Source: Cololabis saira
Taxonomy: Eukaryota > Chordata > Actinopteri > Beloniformes > Belonidae
Direction of reading: 5' to 3'
Assembly (NCBI RefSeq): GCF_033807715.1
Contig: NC_084587.1
Coordinates: 11,019,916 to 11,083,915 of the forward strand
Length of the DNA stretch: 64,000 nucleotides
Positions 31,601 through 41,121 of this stretch are shown in pieces. The translations under genes were made by a program, and so were the position numbers. The first letter of the stretch is position 1. Every line of letters starts with the position of its first letter. The notes below the pieces were generated by a model. It was not told where the DNA came from, made no database searches, and saw only the letters and a list, made by a program, of their open reading frames with translations.

Positions 31601-34600
31601 GCGACAATGACCACTTGGAGGGGAAAAGGAAGTGGGTATGGAGCCAAATCAAGGCCAAAAGTTTTGCTAATTTGAAAATAAAATTTGAACCTGAAATTCT
31701 TTTTTACAGTTTAAATTTTATTTTTTTCAGTATCAGATCTTTTTTTCAGTTTCAAATCTTTTTATTTCAGTTTCAAATCTTTTTTTCAGTTTCAAATCTT
31801 TTTTTTTCAGTTTCACGTCTTTTTTTTCAGTTTCACTTCTTTTTTTTCAGATTCAATTTTTTTTTTCACGCCAGATCGGGGCCAAAAGTCTGAACCTGAA
31901 AAAAAAATTTGAATCTGAAAAAAAAGAAGTGAAACTGAAAAAAAAAGACGTGAAACTGAAAAAAAAAGATTTGAAACTGAAAAAAAGATTTGAAACTGAA
32001 ATAAAAAGATTTGAAACTGAAATAAAAAGATTTGAAACTGAAAAAAAGATCTGATACTGAAAAAAATAAAATTGAAACTGTAAAAAAGAATTTTCAGGTT
32101 CAAATTTTATTTTCAAATTAGCAAAACTTTTGGCCTTGATTTGGCTCCATAAGTGGGCTAGGGAGTAAAACACAGTATAATTGTAGCTCTACAAAGGTAG
32201 AAAACCATTAGGTAGCATTTTTTGGCAAAGCAGAAAAAAATGGCAGAACACCACCCGTGTTTTTTAAGTCTGGATCTGGGAACATCAAAGGTAATCTGGC
32301 AGGAAGATATCAGTTCTCTGAAAATACATAAGCTTGAACAAATATGGTGGTCCCAATCCGTTTAAAAGAGAGGATAATGGAATGGTCAACTGTAGCAAAA
32401 GCAGCAGTTAAATCTAAAAGCTTAAAAACAGCAGATTTTTCTGAATTACAAAAAAAACATAGAGGCTAACTCACTCCACTCTCCCCAACCCGGTCTGATA
32501 GCGAACATGAAAAGCCTTCAGATTACAAGAATTTTATTCACGATGGCCTGAAAATTGTGAATTTTATTTTCATTACACCAAACACACGTTCTGAAGGTAG
32601 ATATTCGATTTAAGTCTGATTATAAGTCTGTATAGTAGCTGCGTACATGGAGCACATGTTGTGGTTGGTGCTGCCCTCTGTCAATCTGTACGAAATATGG
32701 AACATGTTCCCTGTTCACCACAAATAAGTTGTTCATACTGGCTCAATGCTAATGCTAAGAATGCTAATGTTGTTAAAGTCAACTCGTTGCTGCCACGGGG
32801 GAGAAAATCAATGTCTAGTTTCTAACTAAAAGTCTACACCTAATCAAGCAATGGAAGAAGTAAAGGATCAAAACCAACCAACCAATTTGTGGCCGTCTGT
32901 GTTCTCCAGGTGAAGAAAATATTTGAGAATGAGAGGCGCCTTCATGCCGGCGATCATTCTGTTGAACTGCTCGCCCTGGACTTCGAGAAGAACTATAACA
33001 TGTACATCTATCCTGTTCACTGGCAGTTTGCTCAACTGGACCAACACCCTTCTGACAGGTAAACATTAATTATTTATATTTACAATAAAGCTGTAATACT
33101 ATTCATAAAAGGTTTTTTCTGTTTTCTCTGGTGAAACCCACTCTATGGCCAATCAAGTGAAGGCAGGCACTTGACCATCTTCCTTTGATTACTGAACGCA
33201 GTCAAAATGGAGAACGGTATCTCCTTTGACTTGGTACCACTGGCATGAGAAATGGACAAATACATTTGCATTAAGCTCAACTTTTACTGTAGACTCACAC
33301 AAGAGCGTTGAGACAACAATTGAGGGTCATAGGTTGTGATTAGGGTTGCCACCCGTCCCGTAAAATACGGAATTGTCCTTTATTTGAGAAAAAAATGTTG
33401 CGTCCCGTATTGAACTAATACGGGATGCGATTTGTCCCGTATTTTCATTAACTTTTACACCATATTCTAGTTGAATTATTGAAATAAATTAACCTTTACA
33501 CCATATTCTAGTTGAATTATTGAAATAAATTAACCTTTACACCATATTCTAGTTGAATTATTGAAATAAGTTAACTTTTACACCATATTCTAGTTGAATT
33601 ATTGAAAAAAATTAACTTTTACACCATATTCTAGTTGAATTATTGAAATAAATTAACTTTTACACCATATTCTAGTTGAATTATTGAAATAAATTAACTT
33701 TTACACCATATTCTAGTTGAATTATTGAAATAAATTAACTTTTACACCATATTCTTCACCTGTAGGCTATATTATACATCTTGGCTGATGTGGACATACG
33801 TAGCATAAGAGGATATTTCAGCTGCTAGTATGGTTGTCTGTCTGTACAGTCATGCAAGTTCAATGCTATTAAAGCACTTTAAACTTTAAATCAAAGCTTT
33901 TAGTTTTTTCATATAAAATAAACACATTTTTATTCAGTTTAGAAGTTTTGGGGCTTTTTTTTTTGTCTCCTGCGCTGCTGAAATCAGGGCGTCCCTTATT
34001 TCTATTTCTGAAAGGTGGCAACCCTAGTTGTGATGCCTTCGTCATACTAACAATAACATTTCTTCTGCTAGGTAGACAAGAAGGCCAGATGCTTTGAGAC
34101 AGTCCTATGTATGATTTAATTGGGTACAACTGTGCTGTGACTGAGTACCCAATCGAACTGTAGTGACATTTGATGTTTTTGGAAAACCTGCAAATCAGTT
34201 TGGAAATGCCATTCAAAGTCAATGGACAGCAACGCTTTTAATGCTTACAACGTGTAGGTTTGAGCAAGGGGTTTGACTTACTTCCTGGACATGCAGCCAT
34301 CCTGAGATACTTTGCATTGATGATCAAATTATTCTGTGTTTTTTTTTAGTTGTGACTGGTTCACACACCCCAATCTTAGTTATCAGCAGGGTTTTCAAGT
34401 CTCACGCATTGAGCGTGAGACACACGCATTTCAACAAATTCACACTCTCACACTCCACACATGGCATTTCTCACGCTGAGAAATTATTAACTTCATCGCA
34501 CTGTAATTCCAACAGCCCATTTTACAAACATGTCAAAAGGCAGACTGTGTGCTAACTGCTCATATAACTCAGAGAAGCTGGCTTGAGTTACCAACCTATC

Positions 34601-37600
34601 GGTCAATTAGAAAATATAATTTCTCAGCCAATCAGAAAATAGACTTTCTTTGTTGCCGGGTGAGGTCTGAGTTTCAGCTTCAAGCATGCCTTCTATGAAA
34701 CATTTAATAGAGCATGAATATTGTGAAGAGACAATGGTCACTACAGTGTTTCTTTTGTTATAGATCAGGGGTCGGCAACCCAACCTGTTGAAAGAGCCAT
34801 ATTGGACCAAAAACACAAAAAAAAAATATGTCTGGAGCCGCAAAAAATGAAAATCTTGTATAAGCCTTAGAATGAAGGGAACACATGCTGCATGAATCTA
34901 TATTAGTTATAACTGGGGGAAGATTTTTTTTTTCATTATGCACTTCAAGAAAATGTCAAGAAAAAAGTCGAAATGTCAAGAAAAAAGTTGAAATGTCGAG
35001 ATTAATGTTGAAGTACAATCTTGAGAAAAAAGTCGAAATGTTGAGAAAAAAGTCGAAATGTCAAGAAAAAAGTCGAAATGTCGAGAAAAAAGTCGACATG
35101 TCAAAAAAAGGTTGAAATGTTGAGATTAATGTTGAAGTACAATCTCGAGAAAAAAGTCGAAATGTCAAGAAAAAAGTTGAAATGTCGAGATTAATGTTGA
35201 AGTACAATCTTGAGAAAAAAGTCGAAATGTCGAGAAAAAAGTCGAAATGTCAAGAAAAAAGTCGAAATGTCGAGAAAAAAGTCGACATGTCAAAAAAAGG
35301 TTGAAATGTTGAGATTAATGTTGAAGTACAATCTCGAGAAAAAAGATGAAATGTTGAGAAAAAAGTTGAAATTTCGACAACAAAGTCGAAATGTTGAGAA
35401 AAAAGTCGAAATGTCAAGAAAAAAGTTGCAATGTTGAGATTAATGTTGAAGTACAATCTTGAGAAAAAAGTCGAAATGTCGAGAAAAAAGTCGAAATGTC
35501 GAGAAAAAAGTCGAAATGTCGAGAAAAAAGTCAAAATGTCGAGAAAAAAGTGGACATTTCAAAAAAAGGTTGAAATGTTGAGATTAATGTTGAAGTACAA
35601 TCTCGAGAAAAAAGATGAAATGTTGAGAAAAAAGTCGAAATTTCGACAAAAGTCGAAATTTCGAGAAAAAAGTCAAAATTTCGAGATTAAAAAGGAAAGG
35701 AAAAAGGAAGAAAAAAAAAGAAAAAAGAAAAATAGAAAAAAAGGAAAAAAGAAAAAAAAAGAAAAAAGGAAAAAAAATGTCAAACATTTTTGAAAAATCT
35801 CCAGGGAGCCACTAGGGCGGCGCTAAAGAGCAGCGGGTTGCAGACCCCGGTTATAGAACAAATAAAACTGTGTATTTGATACAGTGGAATTTGTTCCTTC
35901 AAGCCGGGTTGATTGAACACTGGTAAGAACCCCCACCGAAATATTCCTATAATGCCCCCTCAAAAGAAAAAAAATAAATCTCATTCCAAGCACATATTTA
36001 CGGAAGAGTATTAGGGCCACTTAAAAAAAATAAAAAAAGAATTCTGAGAAAAAAAGTCAGAATTCTGACTTTAATCTCAGAATTCTGAGAAAAAAGTCAG
36101 AAGTCAGAAAAAAGTCAGAATTCTGAGAAAAAAGTCAGAATTCTGACTTTAATCTCAGAATTCTGAGAAAAAAGTCAGAATTCTGAGAAAAAAGTCAGAA
36201 TTCTGACTTTAATCTCAGAATTCTGAGATTAAAGTCAGAATTCTGAGATTAAAGTCAGAATTCTGACTTTTTTCTCAGAATTCTGAGAAAAAAGTCAGAA
36301 TTCTGCGAAAAAAGTCAGAATTCTGACTTTAATCTCAGAATTCTGAGAAAAAAGTCAGAATTTTTTCTCAGAATTCTGAGATTAAAGTCAGAATTCTGAG
36401 ATTAAAGTCAGAATTCTGACTTTTTTCTCAGAATTCTGACTTTTTTCTCAGAATTATTATTATTTTTTTTTTAGTGGCCTAGAATTCTGACTTTTTTCTC
36501 AGAATTCTGAGATTAAAGTCAGAATTCTGACTTTTTTCGCAGAATTCTTTTTATTTTTTTTAAGTGGCCCTAATACTCTTCCGTACATATTAAAACTTGA
36601 TAGTCCTGGTTATTAGCCAATGAAATCTTTATGAGAGCCAATGCCATCCCAGTACACAAGGACATATATTAGTCAGTAATGAAGTACATTGTGCTCATTC
36701 TGTGTAGGATGTTGACCCACTCGGAGCTGGCCCCGCTGAGGGTTCCTCTGGTGCCGATGGAGCACTGCACCTCTCGCTTCTTCCAGGAGTGTGATGCTGA
36801 CAAAGACAAACAAGTGTCCTTTAAAGAGTGGACCTCCTGTTTTGGGATCAGAAATGGTGAGAGAAGTATCAATTCTTTATTTAATTTAATAACTGGTGTC
36901 TGATGAATGTAAAAAAAGTGAGTTGTCTTATTTATGAGAAACCTTACAGGCGTGTGGAGAAATAGATGTATGGTAAAGTATAGCACGCTCACCAGAGTTG
37001 GGTAGAGTAGCCAAAAATTGTACTCAAGTAAAAGTACTGTTACTTCAGAATAATATGACTCAAATAGAAGTAAAAAGTAGTCATCCAAATAATTACTTGA
37101 GTAAAAGTAAAAAAGTACTTGGTGAAAAAACTACTCAAGTACTGAGTAACTGTTGAGTAACGTCTGATTTTTTTTTTTTTTAACACAACCATTCAAACAG
37201 ACAAAAGTTCAAAATAATCATCTTCAGGCAAATTAAATCAATTAAATCAATAAAATTAATAAAAAATAGCTTAAATTAAAATAATCTTAAAGTAAATTCA
37301 AGTACTTTAATAAATGATAAAATAATAACAGAATAAAAAAATAAATTGAGCACAAGTAGCACAAAATTTCAAGCCTTTGTACTTTTCTTTTTTTAACAAG
37401 GCAGAACTAGAACAAGCCCATGAACTCCTATAAATATAATGTGTGTGTTTGAGTCTGTGTAAATGTGACAAAACATGCAAAAACAAACATTTTTCCCAAA
37501 GAATCACTCAGTGATATCATGAGATTGACGCGTACGTGGATAAAAGGGATAAAAGAAAAGTAACAGCTCAACGTAGCCTAATGTAGCGGAGTAAGAGGAA

Positions 37601-37875
37601 CAGTTTCTTCTTCACAAATCTACTCAAGTAAAAGTAAAAAGTATAGTGATTCAAAACTACTCCTAAAAGTACAAAATTTCCCAAAACTTACTCAAGTAAA
37701 TGTAACGGAGTAAATGTAACTCGTTACTACCCAGCTCTGACGCTCACACAAAATGAGGTCCTAAAACTGCAATAAATCCTGTTTTTCCTTTTTATTCGCG
37801 ATATACTCAATTTTTCTCTGAAAATACCTGTTTTTCCCCTCCACAGATGATATGGATCCCAACCTTCTTTTCTGA
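19617..37875 (+). CDS. sparcl1: SPARC-like protein 1 (hevin), complete, about 640 aa
   Basis: This is a secreted, calcium- and collagen-binding matricellular protein, the relative from which SCPP genes arose. Coding exons: 19617-19670 (signal peptide [18 protein letters not shown]), 20356-20421, 21306-22298, 25730-25832, 29751-29872, 29947-30067, 30178-30314, 32910-33058, 36708-36856 and 37847-37875. The 331-codon exon 21306-22298 is the variable Glu/Asp/Lys-rich domain, with SSQE and SSED. The rest is conserved: follistatin-like [20 protein letters not shown], Kazal [21 protein letters not shown] domain [18 protein letters not shown] and [18 protein letters not shown], an EF-hand loop [12 protein letters not shown] (about residues 611-622), and the terminal NLLF. 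Codon phases close at every junction. Human SPARCL1 is 664 aa, so the length is normal. Introns are swollen by MITEs and LINEs. Confidence 0.95.
19685..20280 (-). mobile_element. LINE 3' fragment in sparcl1 intron
   Basis: The minus-strand frame 20222-20004 contains [19 protein letters not shown] and KLWNSLN. This is the RTTxxxxxSIxGxKLWNSL pattern near the C-terminus of several fish LINE proteins. The 3' side carries a (TGAAA)n tail (plus strand TTTCA at 19689-19715). Confidence 0.55.
20490..21241. mobile_element. CAGTACT-ended hAT-like MITE, copy 2
   Basis: The ends CAGTACTCGAGTTGAG and CAACTCGAATACTG are flanked by a perfect 8-bp duplication ATGATGAT (20482-20489 and 21242-21249). It lies in the intron just before the large acidic exon of sparcl1 and ends only 64 bases from that exon. 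Confidence 0.9.
22388..23420 (-). mobile_element. 5'-truncated L1/Tx1-like LINE
   Basis: On the minus strand, two offset frames encode an L1-type C-terminus: [21 protein letters not shown] and [20 protein letters not shown], then [17 protein letters not shown] and the knuckle [17 protein letters not shown] frameshift separates them near 23200. The 3' end is a poly(A) tail, seen as the T-run at 22391-22407. It lies in a sparcl1 intron. Confidence 0.8.
24049..24376. mobile_element. TACGGAAGAGTATTAGGGCC palindromic MITE with AATTCTGA array, copy 1
   Basis: Long inverted ends (TACGGAAGAGTATTAGGGCC) enclose only units of the AATTCTGAGAAAAAAGTCAG type in both orientations. ATGATTT and ATGATCT flank it (24042-24048 and 24377-24383). 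The sister copy is 35999-36584. Confidence 0.85.
24875..25606. mobile_element. TAGGGTTGCCACC-type MITE, 9 minisatellite units
   Basis: The ends TAGGGTTGCCACC and GGTGGCAACCCTA are flanked by GTTACTAC and GTTACTAT (24867-24874 and 25607-25614), 7 of 8 matching. The 41-bp unit containing ACACCATATTCTAGTTG repeats nine times from about 24961 to 25330. It lies in a sparcl1 intron. Confidence 0.9.
26063..26800. mobile_element. TAGGGTTGCCACC-type MITE, 7 minisatellite units
   Basis: Same family as 24875-25606, with a perfect 8-bp duplication CTATCAAG (26055-26062 and 26801-26808). Seven 41-bp units lie between 26288 and 26576. Confidence 0.92.
26895..26978. mobile_element. 84-bp hairpin MITE
   Basis: GACTGCGTTTACATGCA at the left and its inverted copy TGCATGTAAACGTAGTC at the right (one mismatch) enclose about 50 bases containing CCCGAAT motifs. 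Confidence 0.7.
27186..28560 (-). mobile_element. L2-type LINE 3' end, antisense, split by a palindromic MITE
   Basis: The left part starts with (CAAT)n and reads, antisense, the L2 3' end with AAAGCGCTTTGACATTTTG. The continuation at 28269-28560 matches the antisense of 51790-52140 (CATAAAAGCCAGACCAAAGAGATGAG). The 27316-28260 block is a later insertion. Confidence 0.7.
27316..28260. mobile_element. TACGACGGAGTATTAGGGCC palindromic MITE with GAGAATAAAGTCGTAA array
   Basis: The ends share GAGTATTAGGGCCA with the TACGGAAGAG family. A perfect 8-bp duplication TACAATAT flanks it (27308-27315 and 28261-28268). The left half holds more than twenty direct units of GAGAATAAAGTCGTAATATT type. The right half holds the same units inverted. 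Only about 95 bases (27865-27960) are unique. Confidence 0.92.
28827..29561. mobile_element. CAGGGGCGAAAATCCC-ended hAT-like MITE, copy 2
   Basis: The ends CAGGGGCGAAAATCCC and GGGATTTTCGCCCCTG are flanked by a perfect duplication ACTACACC (28819-28826 and 29562-29569). It is closely similar to 4809-5539. It ends about 190 bases before the follistatin-domain exon of sparcl1. Confidence 0.92.
30560..31030. mobile_element. ACCGTATTTTCTGGACTATAAG-ended MITE
   Basis: The ends ACCGTATTTTCTGGACTATA and TATAGTCCAGAAAATACGGT are perfect inverted repeats. The GCGGCTTATA motif follows on both sides. This end sequence is widespread in vertebrate genomes. It lies in a sparcl1 intron. Confidence 0.85.
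31638..32150. mobile_element. 513-bp palindromic element of TTTCAGTTTCAAATC units
   Basis: The ends ATGGAGCCAAATCAAGGCC and GGCCTTGATTTGGCTCCAT are perfect inverted repeats. The flanks AAGTGGGT and AAGTGGGC (31630-31637 and 32151-32158) match at 7 of 8. The left half is (TTTTTTTCAGTTTCAAATC)n, the right half its inverse, and the centre (about 31870-31895) repeats GGGGCCAAAAGT. Confidence 0.9.
33341..34026. mobile_element. TAGGGTTGCCACC-type MITE, 7 minisatellite units
   Basis: A perfect 8-bp duplication GTTGTGAT flanks it (33333-33340 and 34027-34034). Seven 41-bp units lie between 33457 and 33744. It is in the large intron before the EF-hand exon of sparcl1. Confidence 0.92.
34766..35850. 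mobile_element. CAGGGGTCGGCAACC-type hAT MITE with GAGAAAAAAGTCGAAATGTC array
   Basis: The ends CAGGGGTCGGCAACCC and GGGTTGCAGACCCCGG are flanked by TTATAGAT and TTATAGAA (34758-34765 and 35851-35858). The interior (34950-35690) is an array of 20-base units related to AAAAAAGTCGAAATGTCGAG, with regular insertions of GATTAATGTTGAAGTACAAT, then an A/G-rich run. Confidence 0.88.
35999..36584. mobile_element. TACGGAAGAGTATTAGGGCC palindromic MITE with AATTCTGA array, copy 2
   Basis: Same ends as 24049-24376, with a 7-bp duplication ACATATT (35992-35998 and 36585-36591). It holds about 25 units of the AATTCTGAGAAAAAAGTCAG type, switching orientation repeatedly. Confidence 0.9.
36993..37739. mobile_element. 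CAGAG(G/T)TGGGTAG-ended hAT-like MITE
   Basis: The ends CAGAGTTGGGTAG and CTACCCAGCTCTG are flanked by a perfect 8-bp duplication ACGCTCAC (36985-36992 and 37740-37747). It is the opposite orientation of 13027-13770. It ends about 107 bases before the last coding exon of sparcl1. Confidence 0.93.
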
Positions 37876-38439
37876 GATGGATCTTGCATGTCATCTCCCA
37901 CGCAAGCTCCAGGAAGCTGCTCTCTGAACCATCTGGCTCTTGATATTTTATCGAAATATTAAAAAATGGAAAGAAACAACAAAAAACAGAGGCACAGATC
38001 AAAAATACAAATTTTACCTCCTGCTATCAGACACACTGTTGGTTATCGTAGCTGATATCTTGAATTAGATGAAGCTTCAGAATTTCACTTTGTCATCTGC
38101 TATTTCTGTTATACTGGTAAATGTATTCATTACAAAACAGAAGTGTTATCTTTAGCCAGTTTATTCCAGAATCTGTTTTCTAATGCATTCCAGACTGAGG
38201 GAAAGTTTACTTTGACCTTTACGTTGAAACAGCGTTGCAGAGTATGCGATGTCAGGTTTAAACAGCCTTTAATGTGTATGTTTGTGTGATTTAGTGCAGA
38301 ATTACTCTATAAATGATGAAGGATTAGTTTAAGTTCAAACCTTTGTGTTATACTGTTATTATAAATCAGTAATTGTACTGCTTAATATGGTAGTAAATGC
38401 TAAAAATGTCTTCTGATATCGTGCTTTATCATATCTCTG

Positions 38440-38445
38440 ATTAAA
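38440..38445 (+). promoter_or_regulatory. sparcl1: Putative polyadenylation signal of sparcl1
   Basis: ATTAAA lies about 565 bases after the stop codon. It is the first reasonable signal in the 3' region. A second ATTAAA lies near 38538. Confidence 0.45.
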
Positions 38446-38647
38446 GTTTAGTGGAAAGCAAAGCACTTGACACCATCATTATAAATGATATTTTTGTGGA
38501 CTCTGTCATTAATGACTTGTTTTTCTTTAATGTTCTGGATTAAAGTCATAATATTCCACTGGTGAGTCTCAGCGTGCCGTGACAGCCCATGAGAATCACG
38601 GGTTAATCCTTTTATGATATGTTTGGTTTATTGTCCTCATAGCATGG

Positions 38648-39235
38648 ATTAGGGCTGGGCGATATGGACCAAAAGTCATATCTCGATATTTTCTAGCTAA
38701 ATGGCGATACTCGATATATATCTCGATATTTTTTCTGTGCCTTAATTGGGGTTTCCCCCAAAGCCTTATAGCATAGCATCTCTGTTAGCTTCATTTTTTT
38801 CTGAGGCAAACCCTTAAAAAAACAGTCAGTTTTAATACAAAGCCTCGTGCCAAATGTCACACAGGTACCTTTGTTAACAGAGGTCTGCACAATATCAAAA
38901 TGTAGAAAACAAATGAAATAAAAATAAACTGCCTGCATATATAGAATAAAAATGCTTCTTGAATAAAATAAAACAAATATCCCTTTCCTGCATAACAATT
39001 AAATTAAAATACACTGTGCAATTAATACAATGTAGACAGTAACAGGCAGACTTTTCCACTGAGGTTGACAGTTGTGCAAATAACCAAACATTTGTGCAAA
39101 TCTCAAATAAAACATCCAAGTAAATTTGTCACAAAATAAGCTATATCAAAATCATAAAAAAAAAAAAATGTAAATTTTTTTTTTTTTTTTTTTTTTTTTA
39201 AATCGATATAAACGATATTGTCTGGTACCATATCG
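38648..39235. mobile_element. AGGGCTGGGCGATATGG-type MITE, right end decayed
   Basis: The left end resembles that of 5823-6672. The right arm still shows ATCGATATAAACGATAT and CCATATCG but lacks the terminal GCCCAGCCCTA. A long poly-T lies near 39177-39199. Confidence 0.55.
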
Positions 39236-39431
39236 TGTTTGAATGGATATTTGACCTCAACAGTGGGCTTGAAAATGCAAGTCATTGCTACGTGTTTTCG
39301 GTTTACCACTTAATCTTAAATAATAGCCACCTGCAGTTTAGTCATAAGGATCACAGTGACTGGCTGTTTTGAGATAAACCGCTTGACTCTGATTGGGCCT
39401 TTTCTGGTTCATCGCTGAATCAGAGCCTCTC

Positions 39432-39438
39432 TATATAA
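39432..39438 (+). promoter_or_regulatory. TATA box of the intronless secreted gene
   Basis: TATATAA lies 58 bases before the ATG at 39496, which leaves room for a 5' untranslated leader of about 30 nt and no upstream intron. Confidence 0.7.
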
Positions 39439-39495
39439 GCGAAGGACAGAAGCAGCGGTTCACCTGTCGACCGTCTGCCGTCACCGTGTTCAAAC

Positions 39496-40170
39496 ATGTA
39501 CTGCACACTGTGGGTTATCTTTCAGATTCTGGCCGTTGTGGTGGAGGGTGGTGTCTCTTCAGGGAGTAATGAGGCCCTTGCTAATAACAACGGAGGAGCG
39601 GTAGCGGCTGCTGGTAATGGTGCCAATGCCGTCGCTCAAAATGGCATTCCACTGATCGGCGAACCCGTTCTGGCTCGCTTAGTCCAACTCGGCGGTGCGT
39701 TTTTTATCCAGCCAGCAATAAACCCTGCGGATCAGGCCCTGCTGCAGCAGCTAATCCCCATTCCAGCGCTCCAGCAAGGAGTGACCTTTGACCTGGGGCA
39801 GGCAGTTGGACTCAGTAGGAACAATCTACAGGGTCAGGTGGCTCAGCAGGCTGGCGGCGGGCCTGCGACGCTGCTCGCTTTTCTGCCGCAGAACAACGCC
39901 GGCATTGATCCTCAGCTCACCGCGTTGACTCCCGGCCAGGTGCAGATGATGTTGATGGCGGGGGCGAATAATCAGCGGCTGCTGGCCGGTGCCGGCGGGA
40001 ACCCGAGAGGGAGAGGGAGGCTTCAGCGTTCGGTGGCAACTCGTCTCAGGAGGACGCAGTCCCCGCTGGTGAAGGCTGAGGCTGACGAAGAGGAGGAGGA
40101 AAGCTCTGGGATGGAGTCGGCGGAGAAGCTGCTGAAACTCAGTACAGCTCCAACAAATGTCATGATTTAA
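39496..40170 (+). CDS. Intronless secreted Gln/Ala/Gly-rich protein, 224 aa, SCPP-like, unidentified
   Basis: I do not recognise this protein. The frame opens with a signal peptide (MYCTLWVIFQILAVVVEG). A low-complexity body follows, rich in Ala, Gly, Gln, Asn and Leu and poor in aromatics and cysteine (ALLQQLIPIPALQQG near 81-95, LTPGQVQMMLMAGANNQRLL near 144-163). Then come a basic stretch with a furin-type RLRR site (183-186) and a short tail with DEEEEESS (197-204) and an SAE phosphorylation motif. It has its own TATA box and an AATAAA at 40369, so it looks like a real single-exon gene. Position between sparcl1 and P/Q-rich SCPPs, composition and secretion suggest a derived SCPP. The lack of introns is unlike that family. 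A TTATCTTTCAG acceptor-like string at 39513-39523 leaves open an alternative upstream exon. Confidence 0.75.
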   Translation: MYCTLWVIFQILAVVVEGGVSSGSNEALANNNGGAVAAAGNGANAVAQNGIPLIGEPVLARLVQLGGAFFIQPAINPADQALLQQLIPIPALQQGVTFDLGQAVGLSRNNLQGQVAQQAGGGPATLLAFLPQNNAGIDPQLTALTPGQVQMMLMAGANNQRLLAGAGGNPRGRGRLQRSVATRLRRTQSPLVKAEADEEEEESSGMESAEKLLKLSTAPTNVMI

Positions 40171-40368
40171 TCTTTGCATCTTGGTTTGCAGACACTATCA
40201 CATAACAGGCTGTTGATACTTAAGCCATGTAAATTACTGTCATCACATCTAATGACCATAAATGAGTCAGAGTCTGAACTGAAACTGAAACCTTGCTGAT
40301 TCTTTTATTTGAATTCATGCATCATTTGTAGCCCAAAATATATCTGTCTAAGTGAGCAAAAAACACTG

Positions 40369-40374
40369 AATAAA
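40369..40374 (+). promoter_or_regulatory. Polyadenylation signal of the intronless gene
   Basis: AATAAA lies about 200 bases after the stop codon at 40168-40170. Confidence 0.6.
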
Positions 40375-40499
40375 ATCGACCATGACTGTGGGTGGAGCTG
40401 CAAAGATTGCTGTTATTTGTTTTGTCTGAGACCAGTAAAAACAAACAAACTTCCATTTACCATTCACTACCTACTTACAGCAATGGTAATTTAGCCCTC

Positions 40500-41037
40500 C
40501 AAGCTTGAGAAAACACACGTGTAACATTTACGTCATTGCTCAATTATTGGAGTAAATGAATCCTGTTGACAGACATATGTGATATGACGATAAAAATAAA
40601 CCTCAATCCCTCTATGAATTCACGGGTGAGAGAAATAATGATGTTAACATTAGGAAACACAATTTCTCCCAGTCAGAATTTCAAACAAGAAAATAGATCT
40701 TAATTGGAAGGGTATGACAGTGTGCCATTAAAGTGCCAGACCAGACTTCCCACATGTTGTTTACCTGGTTTGCTGTGGGCCGCTCAGTCAGCAGCAGAGA
40801 AACCGTTCCCAGACAGCCAATAATGAGCCAGCCGCCCCGGACATGACTGTAATGGTTCCAAATGTGTGGAGGGGGAAAAAGTGTTTCTGTGTCTGTTCTT
40901 GTGCATTAGTTTAAGTGCATTTGCTTTATGGGTTTGGGGCAAGTGACAACCTAATTGTGACAATTATAAACTCATTATTCACAGTCGGGCTTCAGGTCGT
41001 GCCAGGGCGAAGTATTTTATTTAACTTACTACTGCTA
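40500..41037. other. Intergenic DNA, nothing recognised
   Basis: No exon-like frame and no repeat ends that I can identify. Confidence 0.5.
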
Positions 41038-41116
41038 CTACTACTGTCATTTAGCAGACACTTTTATCCAAAGCGACTTACATCTGAGACACACACACCG
41101 TGGAGCAATTAGGGTT
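41038..41116. repeat. Common teleost interspersed-repeat fragment
   Basis: The string CATTTAGCAGACACTTTTAT followed by CCAAAGCGACTTACAT is a very common fish repeat motif. Only this short piece is present. The CAGTACT element at 41122 interrupts it or abuts it. Confidence 0.55.
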
Positions 41117-41121
41117 AAGGC

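Noticed and set aside
35431..35793. Lys/Glu-rich frame of 120 codons
   Set aside because: It lies wholly in the GAGAAAAAAGTCGAAATGTC array of a MITE.
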